A stretch of 64,000 nucleotides of DNA from Burkholderiaceae bacterium (GTDB taxonomy: Bacteria > Pseudomonadota > Gammaproteobacteria > Burkholderiales > Burkholderiaceae_E): the NCBI GenBank assembly GCA_023954015.1, contig JAMLIS010000001.1, positions 345,856 through 409,855 of the forward strand, read 5' to 3'. The notes beneath the pieces were generated by a model. It was not told where the DNA came from. It saw nothing but the letters and a program-made list of their open reading frames with translations, and did no database searches. The translations under genes and the position numbers were made by a program. Position 1 is the stretch's first letter, and every line of letters begins with the position of its first letter. Below are positions 50,586-58,616 of this stretch, one piece after another.

Positions 50586-52480
50586 CGCATTGCGTAGCGC
50601 AACTCGACGTACAAGGTGCGCGGCGGCGAACGATAGCCGGCGACCGTCTCGAAGTCGCGATCGAAGGCGTTGGAAAGGCGGGCGAACAACTCCCAGTCAC
50701 GGGCGAGCGCACGTCCGGCCCACAGGTCGACGAACGCGTATCCGCCCATTCGGGCACCCTGCGTGTCGACGCGCCGGGCCTGCGTGACCGACTCGATCCC
50801 GGCGCGCCACCGAGCCTCGTGCCGCTCGACGCCGATCGAGCCGTAGCGAGGCGCGCGGCGCGCCAGCGGCGAGCTCACGACCCGGCCTTCGATCGGATCC
50901 GAGCGTTCGCCTTCGGTGTGCTGCACGGTGACGCTCGCGCGCAAGGCCCACCGGCCGATCGGACGACGCGCATCGAGCGTCAGTCCGCGCGCGCGTGCGG
51001 TCGACAGGTTGCGCGGCGTGAAGTCCGGATCGAGCTCGATCGCGTCGTCGATGCGGCTCGCGAACGCCGTGGCGCGCAACAGCGTCGAACCCGCCTGGTA
51101 TTCGAGCGCCGCATCGACTCCGCGCGATTTCTCCGGATGCAGCGTCGGGTTCCCGAAAGGCGGGAGGTAGTAGAGATCGTCGAAGGTCGGCGCGCGAAAC
51201 GCCGTCCCGTAGCTCGCGCGAACGAGCCAGCGCGGCGCGAAGCGCCAGCCCCAGGCGAGCGCGCCGGTGGTGTCGGAACCGACCGTTCCGATCCTGTCAC
51301 GCCGCACCGTCGCCCGCCATGTGTGATCGCCCCACTGCCGTTCGTAGCCGCCGAACAGCGAGTTCGTCGTGCGGGCTTCGCGCGCGTAGATCGAAGCGCC
51401 GCCGTCGGTCACGCCCTCGCCGTCGATGCGCTCGTCGAGCCGCTCGGCGCCGAAGCGCAGCAGTCCGCCCCAGGCATCGAGCTGGTTGTCCCAGGCGACC
51501 GTGCGCGCATCGGTACGCGGCGCGAAGCGAAACGCCGGCAGTTCGTAATCGATCGACGTGTTGCCCACCCGCAGTTCGCTGCGCCATCCCTGCACGGGCC
51601 GGGCGCGGACGAAGGCGGTGATCGCGCTCGTGCGGAACTTCTGTACCGAATCGGCGTCGCTCGGGCAGGACCATGCGGAGCATGCGAAATCGATCTGCGT
51701 GTCGCCGCGGTTGAACATCAGGTTCGCGCCCAGTTCCCATCGTTCTCCGACGCGATGGGACAGCGACGCCGACAGCGAACGCTGGCGCTGGCCGTCGCGA
51801 TCGGGCTGGTGATCGGGGTTCGACGCAAGGGTCGCGTCGAAGCCGGAAGTTCGTTCGGTGCTCGCCGACAGCGAAAAGCGCGTGCCCGCCTGCGCCGCGC
51901 GAAAACCCGCCTGTGCCCTGGCCATTCCCCGCGATCCGGCGCCCACCGAGGCGTACGGCTTGAATCCTTCGGCCTGCGTGTCGCGCGTGAATACCTGGAT
52001 GACGCCGCCGATCGCACCCGACCCGTAGAGCGACGACATCGGGCCGCGCACGATCTCGATGCGCTCGATGGCCTCGAGCGGCAGGTATTCCGGCATGCCG
52101 CTGCCGCTGAGCGGGTTCGCGATGCGAACCCCGTCGACGAGGATCAGCGCCTGAGACGTCTTCGTTCCGCGCAGGAACAGCCCCGAGTTGGTGCCCGTGC
52201 CGCCGCTTTGCGAGATCTCGACGCCGCCGGCGCTGCGCAACAGCTCGGGCAGCGACGCGGTGCCGGCGTCGCGAATCGCCTGCGAGTCGATGACGACGAC
52301 GTCGGCAAGCGCACGGTCGATCGTGGTTTCGCTTCGGGTGGCGGTGACGACGACCGGCGCGAGCGCGCGATCCGATTGCGCGTGCGACGGATGGGGAACG
52401 AAGGCAAGGGTCGAAACGATGGAGAACGAGGCTGCGACGAGCGCTTGCGAGCGCGCCGCGCGACGGGAAGGGGAAGGCAT
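50582..52480 (-). CDS. btuB: TonB-dependent cobalamin receptor BtuB
   Basis: A 632-residue outer membrane receptor. A signal peptide (LAFVPHPSHA cleavage area) is followed by the TonB box region LAPVVVTATRSE, the plug domain (VDGVRIANPLSGSGMPEYLP, IEIVRGPMSSLYGSGAIGGV) and a 22-strand barrel ending in the aromatic-poor LYVELRYAMR. The ATG at 52480 has GGAG upstream; longer readings would run into the riboswitch. The cobalamin riboswitch directly upstream fixes the substrate. Confidence 0.95.
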   Translation of the reverse strand: MPSPSRRAARSQALVAASFSIVSTLAFVPHPSHAQSDRALAPVVVTATRSETTIDRALADVVVIDSQAIRDAGTASLPELLRSAGGVEISQSGGTGTNSGLFLRGTKTSQALILVDGVRIANPLSGSGMPEYLPLEAIERIEIVRGPMSSLYGSGAIGGVIQVFTRDTQAEGFKPYASVGAGSRGMARAQAGFRAAQAGTRFSLSASTERTSGFDATLASNPDHQPDRDGQRQRSLSASLSHRVGERWELGANLMFNRGDTQIDFACSAWSCPSDADSVQKFRTSAITAFVRARPVQGWRSELRVGNTSIDYELPAFRFAPRTDARTVAWDNQLDAWGGLLRFGAERLDERIDGEGVTDGGASIYAREARTTNSLFGGYERQWGDHTWRATVRRDRIGTVGSDTTGALAWGWRFAPRWLVRASYGTAFRAPTFDDLYYLPPFGNPTLHPEKSRGVDAALEYQAGSTLLRATAFASRIDDAIELDPDFTPRNLSTARARGLTLDARRPIGRWALRASVTVQHTEGERSDPIEGRVVSSPLARRAPRYGSIGVERHEARWRAGIESVTQARRVDTQGARMGGYAFVDLWAGRALARDWELFARLSNAFDRDFETVAGYRSPPRTLYVELRYAMR

Positions 52481-52548
52481 GAAAGGAGACTCCGGATGCG
52501 TCTCGCCCACCGCGAGAAACGCGTTCGTCATCGACCGGGTCGTGACGA

Positions 52549-52571
52549 ACCGGCCGTCCCTCTCGGCCGGT
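52549..52571 (-). terminator. Hairpin of the riboswitch expression platform
   Basis: ACCGGCC and GGCCGGT form a 7-bp stem with a 9-base loop. Its 5' half overlaps the 3' end of the B12 box, so the hairpin and the folded aptamer should exclude each other. No U-run follows, so it may act on translation or with Rho. Confidence 0.5.
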
Positions 52572-52805
52572 ATCCGGGCTTGCAGCGACGAGCGCCGGGA
52601 CGTGAGCGTCCCGGTCTGCGCATGCGGCCTGCCTTCCCAGCGCGCGTCGTGGAAACCGCTCGACGCGAGCCAGTGGCGATTGGGGCGCGCATGGATCCGC
52701 GCGAGCGGATCCCGCTGCTTACCGTTGCGGGGGCAGCACAGGTTGGCCGAGGCCCGCTGGGCCTCCGCTCCCTGTTTCCCGTTCAGGGCCTGTTCACAGG
52801 CCCTC
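52565..52805 (-). ncRNA. Cobalamin riboswitch upstream of btuB
   Basis: Read on the minus strand, the region has the conserved cobalamin aptamer blocks in order: ACGGGAAACAGGGAGC, CTGCCCCCGCAACGGTAAGC (52719-52738), GCCACTGG (near 52672-52679), GGGAAGGC (near 52631-52639) and a B12 box AGCCCGGATACCGGCC (52565-52580). When adenosylcobalamin or a related form binds, btuB-btuF expression should fall. The remaining gap up to 52846 holds the presumed promoter. Confidence 0.95.
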
Positions 52806-52846
52806 GCCGCGCGTGAAATCGACGCGGCCACCGAAAGCGAGGCGGA

Positions 52847-55294
52847 TTATAGACCCCGTGCGCCCGCCGTCGTGCGCGACGGCGCTTCGAGCGCGCGCTG
52901 CGCGACATCGCCGCCCGCCGCGCCGACCTCGATCGACGGCAGGCCGGCGAGTGCATCGCGAACGATGCCCATCGTGAGCAGTTCGGGCAGCACGCGCGGT
53001 TCCGGCTCGTCCGGCCGATAGACGAGGTACAGCGGCACGCCGTTGCGTCCGAAGCGTGCAAGCGCCTCGGTGATGTGCGGATCACGGTTCGTCCAGTCGG
53101 CCTTCAGCCGCAGGACCCCGCGTTCGGCCATTTCGGCGACGATCGAGTCGCGCTCGAGCACGAGGCGCTTGTTCGCCTGGCAACTCACGCACCACGCCGC
53201 GGTGAAATCGACGAAGACGGGCCGGTTCGCCTCGCGCGCTTCGCGCACGCGTTCCTCGGACCAGGCTTGCCAACCCGCCGGCGCTGCCCGCGCGCCGGAA
53301 GTGCCAGGCTCGACCGAAAGCGCGACGGGCGCCCGCGCTGCACCCGGCCAGCCGGTCCACAAGCCGAGCGCGAAGGCGCCGGCAGCAAGGGTGGCAGCGA
53401 GCGGGCGCACGATGCGCGGCGCCGATCGCGCAGCGCCCTGCTGCACGAAGCGGCCGTACAGCCACGCGGCGAGCGCGACGAGCACCGCACCGATGGCGAG
53501 CGCGAAGACGGCGTCGATGCCGGCCTGCTGCCCGAGGACCCACGCGAGCCAGGCCGCGGTGGCGTACATCGGGAACGCGAGCGCCTGGCGGAAGGTCTCC
53601 ATCCAGCGACCCGGCCGGGGCAACACGCGCAGGGCCTGCGGAAAGAAGCCGAGCAGCACGTAGGGCGCGGCCATGCCGAGCGCGATCGCGGTGAAGACGA
53701 CCATCGCCTCGATGGTGGTGCTCGCCAGCGTGAAGCCCATCGCCGAGCCCATGAAGGGCGCGGTGCACGGCGTCGCGACGAGTACCGCGAGCACGCCGGA
53801 ACCGAAGGAGCCGAGCAGCGGGTGCGGCCGCGGACCGGCGTCGAGTGCCCCGAGCCGGGTCATCGACACGCCGATCTCGTAGACGCCCGAGAAATTCAGC
53901 CCGATCGCCACGAACAGCATCGCCATTGCGGCGACGAAGGCCGGCGACTGCAGCTGGAAGCCCCAGCCGGCGGCCTCGCCGCCGGCGCGCAACGCCAGCA
54001 GCATCGCGGCGAGCACCCAGAACGAGAGCACGACGCCGGCGCCGAAGGCGAGCGCGCCCAGCCGCGACGAGGCGTCGGCCTGGCCGCCGGTGCGCGCAAA
54101 ACCGAGGACCTTCAGTCCGATCACCGGAAACACGCAGGGCATCAGGTTCAGGATCAGTCCGCCGACCGCACCGAACAGCGCGGCGAGCCACAGGGTTCGC
54201 GCGCTCGACGCCTGCGCGGGAGCCGCGTCGCTGCGAGCGGCCGAGGTCGCGTTCGCGTCGGCGCGACGGACCGTGCCCGACGAAAGATCCGCGCCGCGCT
54301 CGCCCGACGAGGACGCGGCCAGGCCGGGAAGCCAGGACCCGCGCGACGATGCGCCTGCCGCGGGCTGCGAGGCCGCGCCCATCACGCGCGCAATCTCGGC
54401 GCCCACGGGCAGCGCCGTCGCGCTCGGCTGGGCGTCGACCTCGTAGGCGGTGCCGTCGACGACGACCACGCCGGCGACTGCATCGCGCAACGAGCCGGTC
54501 GACTCGCGCAAGCGGCGAACGCCGTCGTCGCTCAGGCGCACCGACAGGCGAACGCCCTCGTCCGGCTGCGCGAACGCATAGAGCACCTGCTCGGCGGCGT
54601 TTTCGACGAAGCCTTCGGCATACGGGAAGAACTCGACGTTCGCGGCACGACGCGCCAGCGCAAGCGAGATCGCGTCGCCGTCGTCGTGCACGCGCACGGC
54701 GAGCGTGCCCTGCGGCATGCGCCGCTGCGCATCGTCGAACAGGCCGGCGAAGCGCGACGCGGGCGGCGCGCCTTCGCGCTGCACCGGCAGCACGAGCGAC
54801 ACGTCGGCATCGCCGGGGATGCAGACCTCGCGACACATCAGCCACGAAGCGTGCGCGGCGATCGTCACGCGCTCGCCGTCGATTGCCGCGGGCGGCTGCA
54901 GCGCCATCGGCAGGACGATCTCGCCTTCGTAGCCGTAATTGGCCAGCGGCGGGATGAACAGCCGCTGCGGCGCCGGCCATTGGATCGGACCGGCCTCGAA
55001 GCCCGCCGGCAGCCGCAGTTCGACCTGCGTCGGCAGGCCCGAGTCGCCCGGATTGCGCCAGTAGGTATGCCACTGCGGATCGTGCCGGATGCGCAGCCCC
55101 ACGCGCATCGCCTCGCCGGGGGCGACGGCAGCGCGATCGGCGACCAGCTCGACCTCGACGCTGTCGACGCGTGCCGGCCCGGCGGACGGCGACTGTGCGC
55201 GCGCCGCCGGCAAGGCGGCAAGCGTCCACCCCGCCAGGGCGGCCCAAGCGACCAGCCAGGCGGCTTTGCGCAACGGGTGCGAATACACTTTCAT
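52847..55294 (-). CDS. DsbD/ScsB-type thiol:disulfide interchange protein
   Basis: An 815-residue inner-membrane electron carrier, longer than E. coli DsbD (about 565). A signal peptide is followed by an extended N-terminal periplasmic domain (about 35-330; WLMCREVCIPGD holds a cysteine pair), an Ala/Ser linker, eight membrane helices with the cysteines in NLMPCVFPVIGLKVL and VATPCTAPFMG, and a C-terminal thioredoxin domain with WCVSC. It brings electrons from cytosolic thioredoxin to periplasmic partners. The long N-terminal domain fits ScsB-like proteins. The ATG at 55294 starts a normal signal peptide. Confidence 0.9.
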   Translation of the reverse strand: MKVYSHPLRKAAWLVAWAALAGWTLAALPAARAQSPSAGPARVDSVEVELVADRAAVAPGEAMRVGLRIRHDPQWHTYWRNPGDSGLPTQVELRLPAGFEAGPIQWPAPQRLFIPPLANYGYEGEIVLPMALQPPAAIDGERVTIAAHASWLMCREVCIPGDADVSLVLPVQREGAPPASRFAGLFDDAQRRMPQGTLAVRVHDDGDAISLALARRAANVEFFPYAEGFVENAAEQVLYAFAQPDEGVRLSVRLSDDGVRRLRESTGSLRDAVAGVVVVDGTAYEVDAQPSATALPVGAEIARVMGAASQPAAGASSRGSWLPGLAASSSGERGADLSSGTVRRADANATSAARSDAAPAQASSARTLWLAALFGAVGGLILNLMPCVFPVIGLKVLGFARTGGQADASSRLGALAFGAGVVLSFWVLAAMLLALRAGGEAAGWGFQLQSPAFVAAMAMLFVAIGLNFSGVYEIGVSMTRLGALDAGPRPHPLLGSFGSGVLAVLVATPCTAPFMGSAMGFTLASTTIEAMVVFTAIALGMAAPYVLLGFFPQALRVLPRPGRWMETFRQALAFPMYATAAWLAWVLGQQAGIDAVFALAIGAVLVALAAWLYGRFVQQGAARSAPRIVRPLAATLAAGAFALGLWTGWPGAARAPVALSVEPGTSGARAAPAGWQAWSEERVREAREANRPVFVDFTAAWCVSCQANKRLVLERDSIVAEMAERGVLRLKADWTNRDPHITEALARFGRNGVPLYLVYRPDEPEPRVLPELLTMGIVRDALAGLPSIEVGAAGGDVAQRALEAPSRTTAGARGL

Positions 55295-55304
55295 CCCGAA
55301 ACGA

Positions 55305-55310
55305 ATGCTA
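55305..55310 (-). promoter_or_regulatory. -10-like TAGCAT ten bases before the DsbD-type gene
   Basis: TAGCAT on the minus strand ends 10 bases before the ATG, leaving a leader of only a few bases and no Shine-Dalgarno site. Confidence 0.3.
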
Positions 55311-55353
55311 CCGGAGGCGCGGGCGAAGCGCGCGCGCTGCGTGTAGCGCGTCG

Positions 55354-55359
55354 TATACC
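55354..55359 (+). promoter_or_regulatory. -10-like TATACC eight bases before the zapB-like gene
   Basis: TATACC ends 8 bases before the ATG at 55368; a transcript would start at or within a base or two of the start codon. Confidence 0.35.
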
Positions 55360-55367
55360 ATCGCGCC

Positions 55368-55652
55368 ATGGATCAGGCATCGCAGGAAATCGAGCAGCTG
55401 GGCGAGCGCGTCGAGCAGATTCTGGCCACCGTGCGCCGCCTCGCCGAAGAGAACGCTTCGCTGCACGAGCAGCTCGCCGCAAGCCGCGACGCCAGCGAGC
55501 ATCTGCAGCGGCGCGTCGACGAAGCGCGCGAACGCGTCCAGGCGGCGCTCGCGCGGCTGCCGGCTTCGAGGACCTCCACCGCGACCGAAGTCGGGACACC
55601 GGACGGGCACGCAACCGAAACCACGGACGACGCGCCCGGAGACGGCGAATAG
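55368..55652 (+). CDS. ZapB-like coiled-coil protein upstream of zapA
   Basis: A 94-residue protein, almost all heptad coiled coil over residues 3-65 (IEQLGERVEQILATVRRLAEEN), with a polar acidic tail. Similar short coiled-coil genes (DUF904/TIGR02449 type) precede zapA in many beta- and gammaproteobacteria. A cell-division role is inferred from position only. It is divergent from the DsbD-type gene. Confidence 0.8.
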   Translation: MDQASQEIEQLGERVEQILATVRRLAEENASLHEQLAASRDASEHLQRRVDEARERVQAALARLPASRTSTATEVGTPDGHATETTDDAPGDGE

Positions 55653-55690
55653 CACGCCCCCCGGACGGCACGCACCGCAGGAAGCCGAGC

Positions 55691-55993
55691 ATGGAACAGA
55701 TCGACGTGAAGATTCTCGACCGCGACTACCGGCTCGCCGTCACCGGCGAGACGAAGCCCCGCCTGCTGGAAGCGGTGCAGATCGTCGACGAGAAGATGCG
55801 ATCGATCCGCGACGCCGGTCGCGTCTCGGGAGTCGACCGCATCGCGGTGATGGCGGCGCTGCAACTCGCGCACGAACTGCTCGGCGCGCAGCAGCCTGCA
55901 GCCGGCACGCCTTCGGCCGAGTTGCTCGGGCGCATCCGCAAGATGCGCGAAGACCTCGACGCCGAGATCGCGCGCCAGCAACCGCTGTTCTGA
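55691..55993 (+). CDS. zapA: Cell division protein ZapA
   Basis: A 100-residue FtsZ-ring stabiliser. It starts MEQIDVKILDRDYRLAVTG, followed by LLEAVQIVDEKMRSIRDAG and RIAVMAALQLAHELL, then a C-terminal coiled coil. Length and pattern fit the family, and 6S RNA follows as in many proteobacteria. Confidence 0.93.
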   Translation: MEQIDVKILDRDYRLAVTGETKPRLLEAVQIVDEKMRSIRDAGRVSGVDRIAVMAALQLAHELLGAQQPAAGTPSAELLGRIRKMREDLDAEIARQQPLF

Positions 55994-56053
55994 TCCGGCA
56001 CCTCGCGCGAACAACGCGCGAAGGAAAGGCGCGAATCGCGGTAGAATGCACGC

Positions 56054-56236
56054 GACCCTGCAGTGTTCGATCAGGCCATAGATTCCTTGAACCAATGCTC
56101 TGCATCCAGGTCGCGGCGTCCTTGCGTATCGCTGTTGAGATCGTCCCTCGTCGGACGAACCTGATGTGATACCTGCTGCGGCCGAACTGAACTGAACGGT
56201 TCAGGATGCCGGCCTGGCCGGCACAGGCGGGGTCCT
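56054..56236 (+). ncRNA. ssrS: 6S RNA
   Basis: The gap after zapA carries a -10 TAGAAT (56042-56047) and then a transcript-like stretch of about 183 bases, the normal 6S length. The closing stem is visible: GACCCTGCAGTG near the 5' end pairs with CACAGGCGGGGTC near 56222-56234, extended by CAGGCC/GGCCTG. Internal blocks such as CCTTGAACC and GTCGGACGAACCTGATG look like betaproteobacterial 6S RNA. It binds the sigma-70 holoenzyme and acts as a promoter decoy in stationary phase. A short T-rich run follows the 3' end. Confidence 0.82.
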
Positions 56237-56249
56237 TCGTCTTTCTCCC

Positions 56250-57059
56250 GTGACCCTTTCGCTCATCGCGGCGTTCCTCGTGCTCGGTGCCTTCACCGGC
56301 TTCGCCGCGGGGCTGCTCGGCATCGGCGGCGGCATGCTGCTCGTGCCGTTCCTCACGATGCTGCTGACGAGCCAGGGATTCCCGCTCGGCCAGATCATCA
56401 AGATCGCGATCGCCACGTCGCTCACGACGATCCTGTTCACCTCGCTCTCGAGCGTGCGCGCGCACGCGCGTCGCGGCGCGGTGCGCTGGGACATCGCCAG
56501 GACGCTCGCTCCGGGCATCGTCGTCGGCTCGATGCTCGGTGCGCAGGTCGCCTCGTGGCTGCCCGGCGCCGTCCTCGCCGTCGCCTTCGGACTGTTCGTC
56601 GGCGTGATGGCCACGCAGATGCTTCGACGCGCAACGATCCCGCTCGGCCGGACGCTGCCCGGAACCGCAGCCATGCTCGGCATGGGCAGCGCAATCGGTG
56701 CGCTCTCGGCGCTGGCGGGCGCCGGCGGCGGGTTCGTCACCGTGCCGTTCCTAACCCGCTCGAACGTGCGCATCCACGAGGCGGTGGCGACGAGCGCCGC
56801 CTGCGGCTTCCCGATCGCGCTCGCCGGAACCTTCGGCTACGTGGTCGCCGGCTGGAACCTCGCGTTGCCGGCGGGAACGGTCGGCTACATCTATGTTCCC
56901 GCGCTGGCCGCGATCGTCGCCACGAGCGTGCTCACCGCTCCGCTGGGGGCGAGGGTCGCGCACGCGATGTCCGTCGAGCGACTGCGCAAGCTGTTCGCGC
57001 TGCTCCTGTACGTGCTGGCGGCGTACATGATCTGGAAAGGAATCGCCGCGAGCCGATGA
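56250..57059 (+). CDS. TauE/SafE family sulfite/organosulfonate exporter-like permease
   Basis: A 269-residue membrane protein with about eight hydrophobic segments. The family hairpins GFAAGLLGIGGGMLLVPFL near residue 17 and SALAGAGGGFVTVPFLTRSN near residue 150 are present. Family members export sulfite or sulfonates, or are uncharacterised anion carriers. The GTG start lies only 14 bases after the 6S RNA and lacks a Shine-Dalgarno site, so it may depend on read-through. It converges on the malonyl-CoA synthetase gene. Confidence 0.88.
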   Translation: MTLSLIAAFLVLGAFTGFAAGLLGIGGGMLLVPFLTMLLTSQGFPLGQIIKIAIATSLTTILFTSLSSVRAHARRGAVRWDIARTLAPGIVVGSMLGAQVASWLPGAVLAVAFGLFVGVMATQMLRRATIPLGRTLPGTAAMLGMGSAIGALSALAGAGGGFVTVPFLTRSNVRIHEAVATSAACGFPIALAGTFGYVVAGWNLALPAGTVGYIYVPALAAIVATSVLTAPLGARVAHAMSVERLRKLFALLLYVLAAYMIWKGIAASR

Positions 57060-57069
57060 CGGCCTGCGC

Positions 57070-58584
57070 TCAGCGGAATCGTTCGCGCAACACGTTCTTC
57101 TGCACCTTGCCCATCGTGTTGCGCGGCAGTTCGTCGACGATGTGCACGCGCCTGGGCACCTTGAACGACGCGATGCGGCCCTCGAGCGCGGCGACGAGCT
57201 CGCGTTCGTCGAACCTCGCGCGCGGCTCGACGACGACCACCGCGACGACGGCCTCGCCGAGATCGCGATGCGGCACGCCGATCACCGCCGACTCCACGAC
57301 GCCGTCCATGTCGTCCAGGTACGACTCGATCTCCTTCGGGTAGACGTTGTAGCCCCCGGTGATGATCAGGTCCTTGCTGCGGCCGACGATCGACAGGTAG
57401 CCGTTGGCGTCCCACTTCCCCATGTCGCCGGTGCGGAAGAAGCCGTCGCGGGTGAACTCTTCCTTCGTCTTCTGCGGCATCCGCCAGTAGCCGCGGAAGA
57501 CGTTCGGGCCGCGCACCTGGATCGCGCCGATCTCGCCGGTGCCGCAGGGCCGCCCCGACTCGTCGACGACGCGCACCTCGACACCCGGCAGCGGCAGGCC
57601 CACGGTGCCCGGTACCCGATTGCCGTCGTACGAGTTCGACGTGAGCATCGCCGTCTCGCTCATCCCGTAGCGCTCCAGGATCCGCTGTCCGGTGCGCGCC
57701 TCGAACTGGCGGAACGTGTCGGGCAGCAGCGGGGCCGATCCGGAGACGAACAGGCGCACGTTGCGGCACGCGTTCGCGTCGAAGCCGGGCTCGTCGAGAA
57801 GGCGCACGTACATCGTGGGCACGCCCATGAACACGGTCGCCTGCGGCAGCAGCCGCACCGCTTCCTTCGCGTCGAACTTCGCGCGCCAGATCATCCGGCT
57901 GCCCGACAGCAGCGCCCCGTGGATCGCGACGAACAGCCCGTGCACGTGGAAGATCGGCAGCATGTGCAGCAGCACGTCGCCGGCGCGCCAGCGCCAGTAG
58001 CGGTGCAGCACCAGCGCGTTGCTGCCGATGTTGCCGTGAGAGAGCATCGCACCCTTGCTGCGGCCGGTCGTCCCCGACGTGTAGACGATGCAGGCGAGGT
58101 CCCCGGCGCGGCTGCGCACCGTCGCGAAACGCGCCGACTCGCGCGCCGCCGCCTCGAGCAGCGTGCCGCGGCGGTCGTCGCCCAGCGTGAACAGGTGCGG
58201 CACGCGATGGCGGCGCGCGATCGGCTCGACCCAGCGCAGGTTCGCAGGACTGCAGACGACCACCGACGGCTCGGCGTCGGCGACGAAGTAGTCGATCTCG
58301 GTCGCCTGGTAGGCGGTGTTCAGCGGCAGGAACACGTAGCCGGCGCGCAGCGTCGCGAGGTAGAGCAGCACCGCCTCGGGCGACTTGTCGACCTGCACCG
58401 CGACCCGCGCCCCCTTCGGAAGCGCGAGGCGCCCGAGCAGGTTCGCGATCATCGCGCTGGCGCGCTCGACGTCGTCCCAGCTGTACCAGGCGCCTTCGCC
58501 GGCGTCGATGCAGCAGCTCGCGCGATCGGCCGGGAAACCTGCGGCGAGCAGCGCGTAGAGGTTGTGATTGCCTGGTTCCTGCAT
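57070..58584 (-). CDS. matB: Malonyl-CoA synthetase (MatB-like)
   Basis: A 504-residue acyl-adenylate-forming enzyme. AMP motifs: CIVYTSGTTGRSKGAMLSH (P-loop), LERYGMSETAML, FFRTGDMGKWDANGYL and GRSKDLIITGGYNVYP, with the catalytic lysine in NTMGKVQKNVLRE. The sequence follows rhizobial MatB and human ACSF3-type malonyl-CoA synthetases. It activates malonate; the decarboxylase gene directly upstream completes a malonate-to-acetyl-CoA route. Other medium-size diacid substrates cannot be excluded. Confidence 0.88.
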   Translation of the reverse strand: MQEPGNHNLYALLAAGFPADRASCCIDAGEGAWYSWDDVERASAMIANLLGRLALPKGARVAVQVDKSPEAVLLYLATLRAGYVFLPLNTAYQATEIDYFVADAEPSVVVCSPANLRWVEPIARRHRVPHLFTLGDDRRGTLLEAAARESARFATVRSRAGDLACIVYTSGTTGRSKGAMLSHGNIGSNALVLHRYWRWRAGDVLLHMLPIFHVHGLFVAIHGALLSGSRMIWRAKFDAKEAVRLLPQATVFMGVPTMYVRLLDEPGFDANACRNVRLFVSGSAPLLPDTFRQFEARTGQRILERYGMSETAMLTSNSYDGNRVPGTVGLPLPGVEVRVVDESGRPCGTGEIGAIQVRGPNVFRGYWRMPQKTKEEFTRDGFFRTGDMGKWDANGYLSIVGRSKDLIITGGYNVYPKEIESYLDDMDGVVESAVIGVPHRDLGEAVVAVVVVEPRARFDERELVAALEGRIASFKVPRRVHIVDELPRNTMGKVQKNVLRERFR

Positions 58585-58616
58585 GGTCGGGCCTCGTTCG
58601 GGCGGCTCGGGGCGCG

